Made by a program: the position numbers and the translations under genes
DNA from: Carposina sasakii
Taxonomy: Eukaryota > Arthropoda > Insecta > Lepidoptera > Carposinidae
DNA: 64,000 nt
Direction of reading: 5' to 3'
Assembly: GCA_014607495.2 (NCBI GenBank)
Contig: CP053150.1
Coordinates: forward strand, 13,598,495 to 13,662,494
In this document: positions 1 to 10,545 of the stretch, piece after piece
Layout of the letters: each line of letters begins with the position of its first letter
Numbering within the stretch: the first letter of the stretch is position 1
The notes under the pieces: model-generated
Databases searched by the model: none
What the model was told of the DNA's origin: nothing
The model's input: only the letters and a program-made list of their open reading frames with translations

Positions 1-410
1 GTTGAAAATTTAGAAAATCCTATAATTCTCATGATTTTCTGTGTAAAAAATATAAAGTAAACAATAGACATATTTTTTTAAAGAGAAGCTTGAAACTATA
101 TTCTGGCACAGGGTAAAACTATGTTTTAAACGATATTAAAATAAAACTTAAACATGTTACTCTAAAATTCAATATCGTGGACTTTGTGGAGACACCAGTG
201 ACATGGATCGGATGATAGTGATTGTTTTTTTTTATCATTGTTTTTTTATCAATTCAGTCACAAGGGAATTCGGTGTGGGAACACCGAGTGAGCACAGAAA
301 AAATCTCAGGGATCACGGTGTCGACACCGGCATTGTGAGAGGAAATTGTTCCTAATGACGAGTGCGAATGTTGCCAAATACAGTGACGATGAGTAGATTG
401 AAGTGATGGA

Positions 411-575
411 TTGTTTTTACCCGACTACGCCGGAAGAAGGGTTATGTTTTTTAGTGTATGTATGTATATTTATTTGGCACGCTCTGGAGCCTAATAGCGT
501 GTCTTATTTGAGGTGAGAATGACACTGGGCCAAGGTTTTTACGCAGTCGGTTTTTTAAGTAAATGAGGTTATTGT
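411..575 (+). repeat. Dispersed repeat family E, copy 1
   Basis: It shares CCCGACTACGCC-type, GGGTTATGTTTTT(C)TAGTGTA, GCTCTGG-AGCCTAA and TTTTTACGCA-TCGG-TTTTTTA blocks with 36388-36570, in the same order and orientation. It is immediately followed by a minus-oriented repeat end at 580-690 (AGTCCACTGTTGGACATAGGCC). Confidence 0.7.
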
Positions 576-579
576 TATG

Positions 580-690
580 TCATCATCATTTATCATTTAC
601 AGCCCTGAGAAGTCCACTGTTGGACATAGGCCTTCCCCAACAACAGGAATCGGAAGCAGCCTGCATCCAACCGACGCCCGCCGACGATTG
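580..690 (-). repeat. Repeat end with GCAGTGGAC-type motif, minus strand
   Basis: The plus strand reads CATCATCATTTATC then GAAGTCCACTGTTGGACATA and GGCCTTCCCCAACAAC. Read on the minus strand this is a retroposed 3' end (GTCCAACAGTGGACTTCTCA) with a GATGATG tail. The same motif occurs in plus orientation at 60491-60560. The ATG ORF at 577-918 is a by-product of this repeat. Confidence 0.6.
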
Positions 691-1275
691 TTATGTATTA
701 GTAGGAAATTAATACGCATTTGCATTTATCTACTGTTACTTCTAAAGCTGACCAGACAGTACCTAAGACCAAGAAACATTTTAGATTATTATTGGATTAA
801 ATTAAATCTGATTCAGGTGCTAAAATGGTTCCAGCAAAATTATTCTGATAAGATTTACAGAGACATATTTTGTATATTTTTTTTGCGTATATCGTGTATC
901 GATACAATAGTACGATAAGCTCTACACTATCGATCAACTGACTAGCCACCTTGTCCACACATTGTTCCAAAGACAATAGAAGATGGTTACTGCGAACGCT
1001 TTCGCGGCTCGGAAATGATCCCAACTAAATAAGTGAAGCAATGACCATTCTTTTCCTTACCCAATGGTGCTATCTTTTCGCATTGTTCGCTACTTACGTA
1101 AAACTTGTACTTAATGGCGTATGAATAACGAATTAATCAAGAAGATTGGAGTGTCGTGGAGGAGGCATCAATTAACAAGTCCCTGGTGGACTTTCTTTTT
1201 ATTATAAAACAGTAAACAGATGCCATCAAGAACACAATATCGATATTCAACTGCTACAAGATTACTTTAGATATA

Positions 1276-1460
1276 AAAACAGGTCCTAAATCAATAAATA
1301 CTGGTATATGGTCTCAAATTTTCCAAAATACTTACACCAAGTAAGGAGTTTGCATATACAAGCACACACGCAAATTCCTTACTTGGTGTTTTTGGAAAAT
1401 TTGAGACCATAAAAAAAATTAAAGCGAATACCAGTATTTATTGATTTAGGACCTGTTTTT
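1276..1460. repeat. Large near-perfect hairpin, 185 bp
   Basis: The left arm 1276-1352 (AAAACAGGTCCTAAATCAAT, AAATACTGGTAT, ATGGTCTCAAATTTTCCAAA, ACACCAAGTAAGGA) and the right arm 1370-1460 are inverted copies with a loop of about 17 nt. The right arm has an extra block of about 18 nt (AAAAAAAATTAAAGCGAA) and the left arm a few extra bases. There is no coding capacity. Confidence 0.9.
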
Positions 1461-1467
1461 CGGCAGA

Positions 1468-1556
1468 AAGTCTATCTGAAGAATAGATGGTGTCTTTCTC
1501 TTAAGTTTGATCAAGATAGACATATCAACTTTATTCTTCAGATAGGCTATCTGACT
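1468..1556. mobile_element. Family F-like short foldback
   Basis: GTCTATCTGAAGAATAGATG faces TTTATTCTTCAGATAGGC and CTATCTGAC. It lies directly after the large hairpin at 1276-1460. It resembles the interior of the MITE at 21653-21785. Confidence 0.6.
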
Positions 1557-2289
1557 ATTAGAATAATTAGCCACTAATATAACAACTGATACAGCTCCGT
1601 CGTTTTCTTACCGATTCCGTGGAATTAATCCGTGCTCTCGTTCACTAGGAAGTGGTTCATTGTAGCATCATTTGTTTCAGTTAGTGGGTTAGTTACGGCA
1701 ATTAAATAGGTTTGTAGATTGAGCGGAAAGATCTTTTGAGATTACCTATGTCGTCAAGTGTTAATGATTTTTAGATGGAATTTGAAACTAGTGATGTAGA
1801 AGATAATGATGAATTTCTGATTGAAAATGTTTATGATTGATTAGATTGTGTTTTGATCATTATACAATTTTGGGAATAGGTGAGTGATATAACAGTAGAG
1901 TTAAATAATCAGCTGGAACACTTTATGCATGAAGTCGAGAATAAAAAAAATGGTTATGTTTATGTAACATATAGACAAATAGGAATAATTTAGAAGTTAC
2001 CACGATTATCTCAACACCTTTCCTATAATCCCGACATAAATTAAGGAAATGTTTCAATCCACATATGAAGAGATTAAAGTTACGAAAGTGCATCAACTAA
2101 AAAGAAATTATGTGGCAATATCGCGGTTAAAGTGAATCGTGCTGGTTTTTTATGAGCGTGATGCACCAAATGACCACTGAGTAACAATGCATCTCACATT
2201 AGAGTAATGTTCAAAGTTCACAGATTGTCTTCGATAATGATAGACATAAAAACTAAGGTAGGATGGAAATTATGGGAGACTTGGAATAT

Positions 2290-2600
2290 GCGAGTTAAAT
2301 ATAAAAAGGATTTAGTCAGTTATACACGGTGTAACAAAATAGGGCTGTTGAGTGAAATGCTATGAACGTAACGAACTACGGAGAACCTATTTACAAAATT
2401 TGAATTTAGGAATTGTCCATACTATCTGGAAAAATAAACATATGATTTCGAGAATCTTGTGGATAGGCTCTACAGTGGGCTATTTTCATAGAATTTCTCT
2501 AAACATACCCTCTTTTGATATATACCCTATAGAGTACAGTTTCTGGTCAAAAAGAAATCGGGGGAAAAATTGAGAACTTGAAAATGAAAACACTTAAAAC
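2290..2600 (+). pseudogene. Decayed DDE transposase remnant (Tc1/mariner-like), tentative
   Basis: The frame at 2352-2573 ends in IPSFDIYPIEYSFWSKRNRG. This resembles the conserved PxYSPDLNPIExxWSxxK block around the second aspartate of Tc1/mariner transposases, with SPDLN degraded. The upstream sequence has stops in all frames and no terminal repeats were found. Only this one block supports the call, so it is weak. Confidence 0.3.
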
Positions 2601-3966
2601 ATTTAAAACTGACAACAAAGTAAAAGAACTACAAATGGAACTGTCTCGCAACCCATCTAGACCACTTACTCGGGCAACCATGAAATTAATAGACTAGATT
2701 GCAACATCTCATAAACGCCCAGAAATGATTACTGGCAAACATCAATTCTGTATACTAGCATATAACTGACTTTTCACGATCGCCTAATTGATTATTTGGA
2801 AATAGCACTGCAGTTGCCTCAGAGACTGATACGATGTCGGCACGACTATTAGTACAGTCATATTCTCCCTTATGCGAAAAATATTTGCACATTTAAGAAT
2901 TGAACTGACTCTTTGCAATCCCTCTTCGGGAAATTTTCCGGAAAAAGGAAATATTTTCGATATAAAATTCTTGAATTAGGATATTCTATATCACATGCTC
3001 ACAGAGTTACTACTTGTAAGGATATAAGGACTATTACATAAAGGTACCTCATAATGCAAGTCAACATCCTAAAAGACGATTCCACCATGATTTCATAAAG
3101 CATAAAGGGTAAAAATTTGTTCTCAACAAAACAGCTGTAATTTAATCTATTCTTGTGTGGCACATTAGCTTTTGATATCGAAATAAAGACTAGCACAATA
3201 TTGCTATCGAATTAAATAGTTCAAGGATATTTAATTGAATAGAACTAAACAACATGCAGTAGTACCAGTAGGTATAATGATAAAATAAGTAGTTTAATCG
3301 AACTGCAAGAGGGGAGCATTCGGTAATTTTGGTGCATTCCACGTAGATGTTATAACTTGGCATCAACCGGCCATTAGGTACGCTGTAATTATAGGTATGT
3401 GCGCACTTACCTTGAGATAATGAATAGAAATTTTGAGGCATAACATTACGATTATTAGGGTTCTTCATTCAAAGGACTAGAGCTAACGTTCTTATATTAA
3501 CAAAATTAATGGTTCCGTTGCATATATATGTCAGTAAAATTGCACTTTATCCCTAAGGACAATGTGACAATTACGACACGGAAGTTAGCAAATTTATCCA
3601 AACATTTCCAATAAGAAACCTTCATTATAGATAGCGCGTTTCTTAAATAATGTAATGTATGTGTGCATTCTCTCAGACGATAAGCTAGGAACTTGTCACT
3701 GATCATTTACATTTCTTTTTTTTTATTTATTTCAGATTTTTAAAAGAATTACAATTAGGTTCAGGGTGCCATTAAACCGAAGGGTTCCACTTGGCGTGAC
3801 ATCTGTTCCTACTAAATGTAGCTGTGTGATCTCCTGTTCAGGATCAATCATGATCCAGCAGTTCTATATTTATGTAATAACTTCCACTGTTGGTGGAAAT
3901 GTTTCGATGAGTTTAGGAACTTAGCTTTCGCATCAGTTTGTCACAAAATGGAATCTTTTAGCTCAC

Positions 3967-4134
3967 CTTAAATATTTTTTCGTGTTCTAATGCGTATCCC
4001 GGCAGCTTCATTATGTCCTGTCCTATGGCCGTCTCCTCAGTGCTGGTGGCCGCCGTACTCTTCACTGTTACGGTACTCTTAGAGTAGCGTCTGACGAGTA
4101 TGTTACCAGCATTGTCCATTTTTATTTTGACACC
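3967..4134 (-). CDS. exp: exp-like MH2-domain gene, fourth visible coding exon
   Basis: Seen: a 168-bp exon of 56 codons, entered in phase 0 after a pyrimidine-rich tract ending CAACAG (acceptor at 4135-4136) and left in phase 0 at AAG|GTGAGC. It begins GVKIKMDNAGNILVRRYSKS and ends in KLPGYALEHEKIFK. Family knowledge: in Smads the matching segment is the HIGKGV-led strand pair followed by a serine-rich strand and a variable loop; here GVKIKM completes HIGQ from the previous exon. The loop (STAATSTEETAIG) is acidic and Ser/Thr-rich. Context: the next exon should carry the C-terminal half of the MH2 fold, but nothing like it is found between 1 and 3966, so the gene continues beyond the window. 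Inference: part of Expansion, an MH2-only protein with no MH1 DNA-binding domain, linked to tracheal tube size in Drosophila. The exon and MH2 call is firm; the orthologue name is from memory. Confidence 0.88.
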
Positions 4135-4207
4135 CTGTTGAAGAACAAAAGTATAGGTTTTTATAATTTGTATAATGCGAAAAGGTCCTTTTAAGAATAA
4201 CTGTTTT

Positions 4208-4459
4208 TGGCCGCGTGGTGCCGGCAGAGTAGAATTCGTACCGCCCCATGTCTGCCCGTGGGTATCGTACGAGGCGATTAAGGGATTCCGGGAGGTGGGC
4301 AGCAGCGCCTCCCATGCTGACAACATAGTTCGAAAATCACACTGCGGTGACCAACCCACCTGCCTAGCGTGGTGATTATGGGCAAAACCCCCCTGTGGCC
4401 TTGTGGCGTGCCCAGGGGGAGGCTTACGTCCTGCAATGGACAATAATAGGCTGAAGAAG
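4208..4459 (+). mobile_element. Retroposed 250-bp repeat (family A), complete copy with target duplication
   Basis: The element starts TGGCCGCGTGGTGCCGGCAG and ends AATAGGCTGAAGAAG. It is flanked by a 15-bp direct repeat, AAGAATAACTGTTTT, at 4193-4207 and 4460-4474. That pattern marks target-primed reverse transcription by a LINE machinery acting on a SINE or a truncated LINE. No clear tRNA-like A and B boxes were found. It sits about 60-75 bp upstream of the 3' splice site of the exon at 3967-4134. The same family recurs five more times in the window. Confidence 0.88.
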
Positions 4460-4821
4460 AAGAATAACTGTTTTGGTAAGAATCATTTTACGAATAAGTT
4501 TTCTACCTACTAAACCATTTTATAATAGTTTTCTTATCGAAAAATGTATAACTATGATTGAGCTCATTATCAATATCATAATTTTTAAGTTGTACACGAA
4601 ACACTATTTCAGTGGCCTTTTTACTTCTGAATAGTAGGCATTCGGAAGAAAAACAAATAACAAAAAGAATCCATTTATACAATAAACTGTTAAAAATATA
4701 GCTAGCACAGAGAGTCATGTCCCCAATTCATGTGAGACCCAAAAATATTTCGGCTCATTGCGAATTACGACTACAGAACGTATTGTGTATTCAACAGTTA
4801 CATGACTTTAGCGTTATGTAA

Positions 4822-5106
4822 ACAAGTATTGCATTTGAGTGCAGTCAACTTTGGCACAAAAACGCGGTTATTTTCGGCATCACCGATCAGGATGACGTCA
4901 CTATCACCCCTTATCACATCATCATCAAGAGACGCGACAAGGTCATTGCCTTCGGACGTCGTTCAAATGGTTTTAACACCATCTATCTTATTATGATTTA
5001 TGACTTGACGGTTCTATTTAACAATGGCTCCAATACCAATCTGACCTATGACATCAGCGAGGTGCATGTCAAAGCAAATGGTAACATTTGTTTTGTTTGG
5101 AACTGA
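4822..5106 (+). CDS. Unidentified 94-codon open frame, no ATG (possible exon or gene relic)
   Basis: Seen: a frame open from just after a TAA (4819-4821) to TGA at 5104-5106, with normal GC-balanced codon use in AT-rich surroundings. It contains ECSQLWHKNAVIFGITDQDD, PYHIIIKRRDKVIAFGRRS, GFNTIYLIMIYDLTVLFNNG and SNTNLTYDISEVHVKANGNI. It has three N-glycosylation-type sites (NGS, NLT and an overlapping NNGS context) and alternating hydrophobic residues suggesting beta strands, as in a secreted or extracellular domain. No ATG opens the frame and no strong acceptor precedes it; AAACAAG|T at 4826 is weak. A donor-like AAATG|GTAACA lies at 5080. I do not recognise the family. It may be an exon of a nested plus-strand gene or the relic of a captured gene. 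Confidence 0.4.
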   Translation, partial: TSIAFECSQLWHKNAVIFGITDQDDVTITPYHIIIKRRDKVIAFGRRSNGFNTIYLIMIYDLTVLFNNGSNTNLTYDISEVHVKANGNICFVWN

Positions 5107-5771
5107 ATCAACTGTATGCGGAAGAGTTCACGGTTTCGGTATTTCTGATAGGAAGTCAAAAGATGGTAAAATATAGCAATTTGTTTCATGTAGTGCCTGA
5201 CATTTCGTTATTTGTAGTCTGTGTATTTTGTTTAGCGTTAACTTACTATAAAGAAAATGTCCAAAATTCTATTTTATCAAGAAACTTATGAAATCAGATT
5301 AAACTTTAAAATCATCAAAACTGAATGAACACTTGTGCTTAACATTGTATCCGTACTGCTTCACTTATACGCTGTATATACGTAGGTACTTTTAAATGTC
5401 GTTGCTAAAAGTCAGTGTAGAGGACTGTGGGTGACCTTTGCATATAATAGGACCTTGATCTTACATACAGAAAGGAGCAGAAAGCAAATATTTCATACAC
5501 GAACAATGTATTACGTTTGATAACCATCTTGATTTGTACAACTTCCTTCTATAAGTCAGACTAGTTTGTACAACTTACTTGGGTTAAGCTGAGTTATTAA
5601 TGGAATAGCACCTGATGGGTGACCATAATGTAGGAGGGATTTTTATAGCACACGGCTGTGTTCGCAAAAGGGGTTAAAAATAAAAGGATCATGAATGTAC
5701 TATTAATTTTGAAATAAGTAGTATAAACTTAGGTTATTACGATTGATTGGCATGTTAACTAATAGGTACCA

Positions 5772-6066
5772 GCAACCGTATAATGAATTCGGTAAGAACG
5801 AGATGTCTCACTTTTAAATCCACAGAGCTAAGTAATAACCAGACAAGGCAAGTGTTTCTACTTGGAGTGTAAAAAGGAATTGCAAACCACTTCTATCAGC
5901 CCTAATTCATTCAGTCCTGGCTCGAGAACGAGTGTCTATTCTAATTCTTAGTCTATTTTTTACATGCAAAGTACATACGCTTAGTTTATCTAGTTATTAA
6001 TAGCTCTGTGAATTTGACGTTTACAAGTGAGACATCTCGCTCTCACCAAATTCATCATACGGGTGC
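5772..6066. mobile_element. MITE with long inverted ends, about 295 bp
   Basis: The left end GCAACCGTATAATGAATTCGG and GAACGAGATGTCTCAC...CACAGAGCTA faces the right end, whose reverse complement reads GCACCCGTATGATGAATTTG and GAGCGAGATGTCTCAC...CACAGAGCTA. The arms are about 65 bp with a dozen differences. There is no coding capacity inside. Confidence 0.82.
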
Positions 6067-7004
6067 ATATGAGTATATCTGACGATATATTTTGTTAATT
6101 AACACTTTTTAACAGCTTGACCAACCGATTATGTTGACACTCAGGGACAAATATTAAACTAAGGAGGGTAAACTATATTTTTACTACTTTCATTTGGTTC
6201 ATTAAACATCGACTTCGACTGAATAAATTAATCAAAATAACCCCAAAAGCGGTAATCGTCCAAGAAAATCTACAGACATAATTTCCAACTACAATAAATT
6301 TTCTAATTAAGTAATTTAGATATAATTACTGGCATGTAAGCGGGAAGTGTGGCAACATTGTATTTACATGATTGACGAAACACGCTTTTAATTGTCTCTG
6401 ATTAGTCCCGAATGCCATCGGATTACTAGCCCGTATATAATTAATTCATTGGGTAGCCGGCTATATAGGTATATTATTATTATACTTGTCTAGGATAATA
6501 AAATTGTGCGGTGACATATTATAATACATATGTTATAAACATGTCTTAGATTACTAATTGTGATCGACTTTTCTAGGAAATAATAACCTGGGTCATCAAG
6601 GGCGGAAAAAAATTCATTACGAGTAGGTATGTGCTTTGGTAGAATCTCCACCCCAAGTATACACACAAATATATGTATGTGGTGGGTCAACGTGCCATCG
6701 TGCCTCCCTCCTAATTTTGCCTTTTTAGGGTCTGTGTATGAAGGTAGGTATGTCATTATTTACCATTTGTAGCTCGTGACTATGTAGTAGCGGACAAGTT
6801 TTATTATTTTGAGGAAGTGTAAAAAGGTAATGAATCACGACCACTTGGACCTGACAATGTGGGTTCAGTGACAGCCACCCGTGGCTACTGTCAGTCTATT
6901 TGAAACTAACATGGATCATATTAAATGACATAGTGTAGAACAAGATATTGAAATACACTGTACTAATATATTACTGTTTCACGTAGTACATTTTGTCCGT
7001 GTAT

Positions 7005-7392
7005 CTATACAGGATGATTTTTGGTCGTCAACGTTCCCGAAAACTACGGAATCTCCTCATCATCACGATCATTTTTCTCCATGGAAGCATACCTGGGAAG
7101 TGTCTGGTTTCCAAAATATTAGGGTCCAAAGTTGAGTAAATAGACTGCGTTTTTCTGCATAAATGCACATAGACGCGCGTAGCAGGATTTTTTCACGAAA
7201 AATAATTAATATCTGTCTATAAAAAAACTAACATAAACACTAGACACTATAAATTTCGCACGATCAAGGAATTTAAAAAATTAAAAAAAAAAAAAAATTC
7301 CCAGCATTTTTTTTTGGCATAAACTTACTTTATTTCATGTATAGAATACGTACCCTTCGTTAAAGGTGGCCACAAAAAAACACCCTGTATAG
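7005..7392. mobile_element. MITE with CTATACAGG(A/G)TG ends, about 388 bp
   Basis: It starts CTATACAGGATGATTTTTGG and ends with the complement, ...AAAAAACACCCTGTATAG. Only the outer 15-20 bp are clearly inverted. The inside has A-runs and no open frame. ACACCCTGTATA-type ends are frequent in insect genomes. Confidence 0.7.
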
Positions 7393-7514
7393 GTAGTATT
7401 AAATAGATATACGAGTACACAGTATGCTGTAATCGATAAAGCACACATTGACATCGACCTTTAGCTCTTAGTTAAAATAAAGTTTATTCGCAGGTTATAG
7501 AATTAAATACATCT

Positions 7515-7702
7515 AAACGTGCCATGTCGTGTCGGCAAAATAGCACCACCCCATGTCTGCCCGTGGGTATGGGTAGTAGTGGGTTCTCAGTGGACAGCGC
7601 CTCCCGTGTTAACAACTTACTTTGAAAATCAAATGGCAGTAGCTTTGTGGCGTGTCCTAGAGGAGGCCTACGTACAGCGTTGGACTGCAATAGGCAATGT
7701 GT
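7515..7702 (+). mobile_element. Family A repeat, partial copy
   Basis: It shares CCCCATGTCTGCCCGTGGGTA, the CAGCGCCTCCCGTGTT block and GTGGCGTG-CC...GAGGCCTACGT with the copy at 4208-4459. It ends TTGGACTGCAATAGGC. It is shorter internally and diverged. ORFs on both strands here are translations of the repeat, not genes. Confidence 0.8.
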
Positions 7703-9276
7703 ATGTGTAGGTACATTTAAGAAAAAAAAAGTTAATTGCAATATTTACGTCAGTTATTGTACATACATCTTAAGTATAATACACAAAATTATGCCGTTTA
7801 ATCAAACAAAGAATGCAGACGAACCTGATAGTCCTACTAGGGCCAAACAACGGTATCGTATTTCGTAACATCAAAAAATTATTCCCCGTAACAAATTCCG
7901 TCCGACCCCGACATAATTCGATCGTAATACAAATACCGCACTAATAGGCTACTTATTTATACCTGTCCGAGTTATTTGAATCAGAAACAAAATATTAGAC
8001 ACGGATAATAAAATCTTGACATAATATGCCTCATTAAGCTTCTGGCCTTACATGCTTAATGCTCCAATTTCAGTTCTCTAACTATAGGTATAAATTTGAT
8101 CTAGAGTACTATGTTTAGGTTTTTGAATAAGATCGTGCAAATGAACGTCATTAGTTAAAAGGTTCCCCATATTTTAGGGTCTGATTGATAGTGGAACATT
8201 TTCTCTCTTTTTTCTTTCCTCCAAAATCTAGTATTCAAAAGAAAGTGTTATTGTTCATTTGTCACTAAGTTAATTCGTCGTAAAACATGCATGTGTAAAT
8301 TCGTCACAATTAAAATTTTTGTATAGTAAATTTGCCACAAATATAATACCTATTTACGCGCGTCAAATTTATATGTCCCTTTGTTTACTTAGCTAAAGAA
8401 GAATCGTACAAAATCAATACAAACCTAGTTAAAAAGTTAACATTTTATTAATAATACTCTATATTCTACGATGTTTTTTTCCTATATCACCGGCCTTGTA
8501 CTAGACATCTCGTTAATGCATCATTTGAATGTCAGAATTATTTGATCCCATTGTTTGTCTGTTTTCCAAAGTATAATTGCTGCACGCATTATTTAAAATA
8601 TCTTCGATACTTATCGGTTCTTCGTAACCATGTGAATAACTGTCTATTTTGTTGAATTGATGTACTAAAAAATATTTTTAAGGAACCTACTTATGTTTAA
8701 TGTATTCACATAAATTATTTGACAGCAAGTAAGAGAATATTTTAGGAAAAGCCTAAATTTAGCAGTGAACTATTTAACAGCCGAAATTAATAGTGAAGTG
8801 AATCATTTGAGTGAAGTGAAGGAAATATTTGCCACTAGGTCGATTAGTTAACTTAGTCTCAGCCTTAACCTATGCTTTACAAAATTTCGTAATTTATGTC
8901 CTATGAAGTCATACCGTGAACGATTTTAATGTTAAAGTTAGATCATGCCTTAGATCATTGTATCACATTAGGCCCGAACCTTTGTTATAAGATTTAATAC
9001 ACTTTGTTGCGTGTACTATAAACATTAATATATCTAATGTGTGGGCGTTTCGTAGGTTAATTATAAGTAAAAATACCATCGATCAGGTCATCTTCTGAGT
9101 TATTTCGAGTTACATCATTTTGTTGATGTATTTTTTTAACTTTAAAACGATTTAAACTTGACACATTGGAAAATTACTTCCTTTTACCTTTTGAGAACAC
9201 GAATATATCACATTCCGAAACAGATTTTTTTTTGTTATCAGACAGAACACAAACAGCTGATAGGTATGTTAGACAT

Positions 9277-9400
9277 CAGTGGGGTAAGCACGAACCTTTT
9301 TACGCGGCGTAACGCTAGCGACTCGCTAGCAAAATCTATGTGATTTGACAGTTTGACGATAGCGTTACGGACTATCGAGAGGTTCGTGCTTACCCCGCTG
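9277..9400. mobile_element. Small MITE, 124 bp, ends CAG(T/C)GGGGTAAGCACGAACC
   Basis: The left CAGTGGGGTAAGCACGAACC faces the right GGTTCGTGCTTACCCCGCTG. Weaker inverted matches continue inward (GTAACGCTAGCG versus CGATAGCGTTAC). Both strands give similar short ORFs purely because of the inverted symmetry. Confidence 0.85.
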
Positions 9401-9624
9401 GTGAGTTTACAATAAGAGTTTACAGCTGCCACATATCATTACCGAATCTAGCATGTTCCTATAATTTAACAAAAAAGTTATTAGCCAAAATATTTTTGAA
9501 ATCGTGTTTTTGATCACCTTGTAAATACGACCTTTCTACTTAAAGGTAACGATATAACTATCACTTGTCAAATCGGCCATTTTGCCCTATTTTACGTATA
9601 AAACACTTGTAACTATGTAATTAC

Positions 9625-9697
9625 CTGCCCTATGTGCTTCTTGTATTCATCTGTCTTCGGATCTCGGTGAGGATTGTCAAATCCGCAAAGTCCAATT
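9625..9697 (-). CDS. exp: exp-like MH2-domain gene, third visible coding exon
   Basis: Seen: a 73-bp micro-exon bounded by a textbook acceptor (TTTATTTACAG, preceded by a T-rich tract) and donor CAG|GTAATT. Its first base A joins the AG left by the preceding exon to make an arginine codon, and 24 codons follow: IGLCGFDNPHRDPKT..., ending in KKHIGQ. This aligns with the Smad MH2 segment that runs from the 'CLGLLSN' strand into the helix ending 'HIGKGV'. The exon is too short to stand out as an ORF. It was found because phase and sequence fit exactly between the two neighbouring exons. It lies 29 kb downstream of the second exon and 5.5 kb upstream of the fourth. The phase agreement on both sides makes it very unlikely to be chance. 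Confidence 0.88.
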
Positions 9698-10333
9698 CTG
9701 TAAATAAAGAAAAAACATCGTTTAGTTTGTAAGTTTCATTTTACAGTCAAATCATCAAGTCCACAGAACATTCATATCACGTAAGACTTTGTAGTCAATT
9801 GTTGAAATGTAGCCAAAACACATATCATAAAATGTGGAAAATCCCATAGAAAAAAAAATACGTGCTAAAACTTCAAAAAGGATTTTAACAAAAGAATTTA
9901 CACAAAAACATTTTAAAATGTTTTAACAAGAATTCATATAACATATAACCAAAAGTATTTCAGATTCCTTTGGCTTTTCTATAAATATTTTCCAAAAATT
10001 TCCGATAATTTTATTTTACTAAATTATGATTTTGAAAAATGCCCGGTTGCGAATACAATTCTGCCTATTCTACTATATGTCCAATGACATGATAGGTATT
10101 GTGCGTGATAATACTATGTGCTGTGCATAGTAAATTATGTTCTTAAAACTCTATCTCAGTAGTGTTGTGCAGAATGTCGATGTTTGATTCTAATTCAATG
10201 CACGCGGTTAGATCGATTGTGTTTACTGATGCGAAATTTCTATGAAATTTGTTTTTACTTCACAAGGATGCACTGCCTTTGGTTTATTGATAAAACAATG
10301 TCAAAAGGGAAATTAATAATAAATAGTTTTTTT

Positions 10334-10545
10334 TTGTTTGCCGAGATTTGGCTTATGTATAGCTATCGGGATGAAAAATAACGTTTCCAATAATGTAATT
10401 TCAAAAAGAGATGGTAAAATTCATCATCCGAGTAATTGACCCGGTGGCTCAGTGGTAAGAGCGCTGGCACGGAATGCAGAGGTCGTGGGTTCGATTCCCA
10501 CCCGGGTGAGTAATTTTTTCCATTTCTTTATTAATAATTTTATAA
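10334..10545 (+). mobile_element. tRNA-headed dispersed repeat (SINE-like), copy 1
   Basis: The region from TTGTTTGCCGAGATTTGGCT to TTATTAATAATTTTATAA matches, in inverted orientation, 12024-12253. Inside it, 10438-10508 is tRNA-like. It has an A-box match (TGGCTCAGTGG), a B box (GGTTCGATTCC) in a perfect T arm GTGGG-TTCGATT-CCCAC, and an acceptor stem CCCGG/CCGGG. The anticodon stem is poor and the homology runs well beyond the tRNA unit on both sides. I therefore call it a tRNA-derived mobile repeat rather than a tRNA gene. Confidence 0.78.

Larger units (their letters stand above)
1..3966 (-). other. Host-gene intron, incomplete (downstream of the fourth visible exon)
   Basis: This begins at the donor GTGAGC next to the exon ending at 3967. 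No further MH2 exon was found before position 1. It carries the repeats at 411-690, the large hairpin at 1276-1460, a MITE at 1468-1556 and a decayed transposase remnant near 2290-2600. I see nothing assignable in 1-400, 690-1270, 1570-2280 or 2600-3660. Confidence 0.75.
4135..9624 (-). other. Host-gene intron between third and fourth visible exons (5,490 bp)
   Basis: This is inferred from the flanking exons. It contains the retroposed repeat at 4208-4459, the unexplained open frame at 4822-5106 (+), a MITE at 5772-6066, a MITE with CTATACAGG ends at 7005-7392, a second copy of the 4208-4459 family at 7515-7702, and a small MITE at 9277-9400. I see nothing assignable in 5110-5770, 6070-7000 or 7710-9270. 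Confidence 0.85.

Noticed and set aside
577..918. 113-codon plus ATG ORF
   Set aside because: It starts in a minus-oriented repeat end and continues into AT-rich sequence. It has no domain.
4135..4443. The host exon extended upstream as one 161-codon ORF from 4443
   Set aside because: The part above 4134 is intron plus the family A retroposon, with a target duplication. A proper acceptor lies at 4135-4136 and the MH2 match begins exactly there.
9158..9432. Two short ORFs on opposite strands sharing GVSTNL
   Set aside because: They are identical only because both read through the inverted ends of a small MITE.
10438..10508. A functional tRNA gene
   Set aside because: The T arm and the A and B boxes are good, but the anticodon stem is poor and the same flanks recur around a second copy with a different anticodon region. 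A tRNA-derived repeat explains it better.
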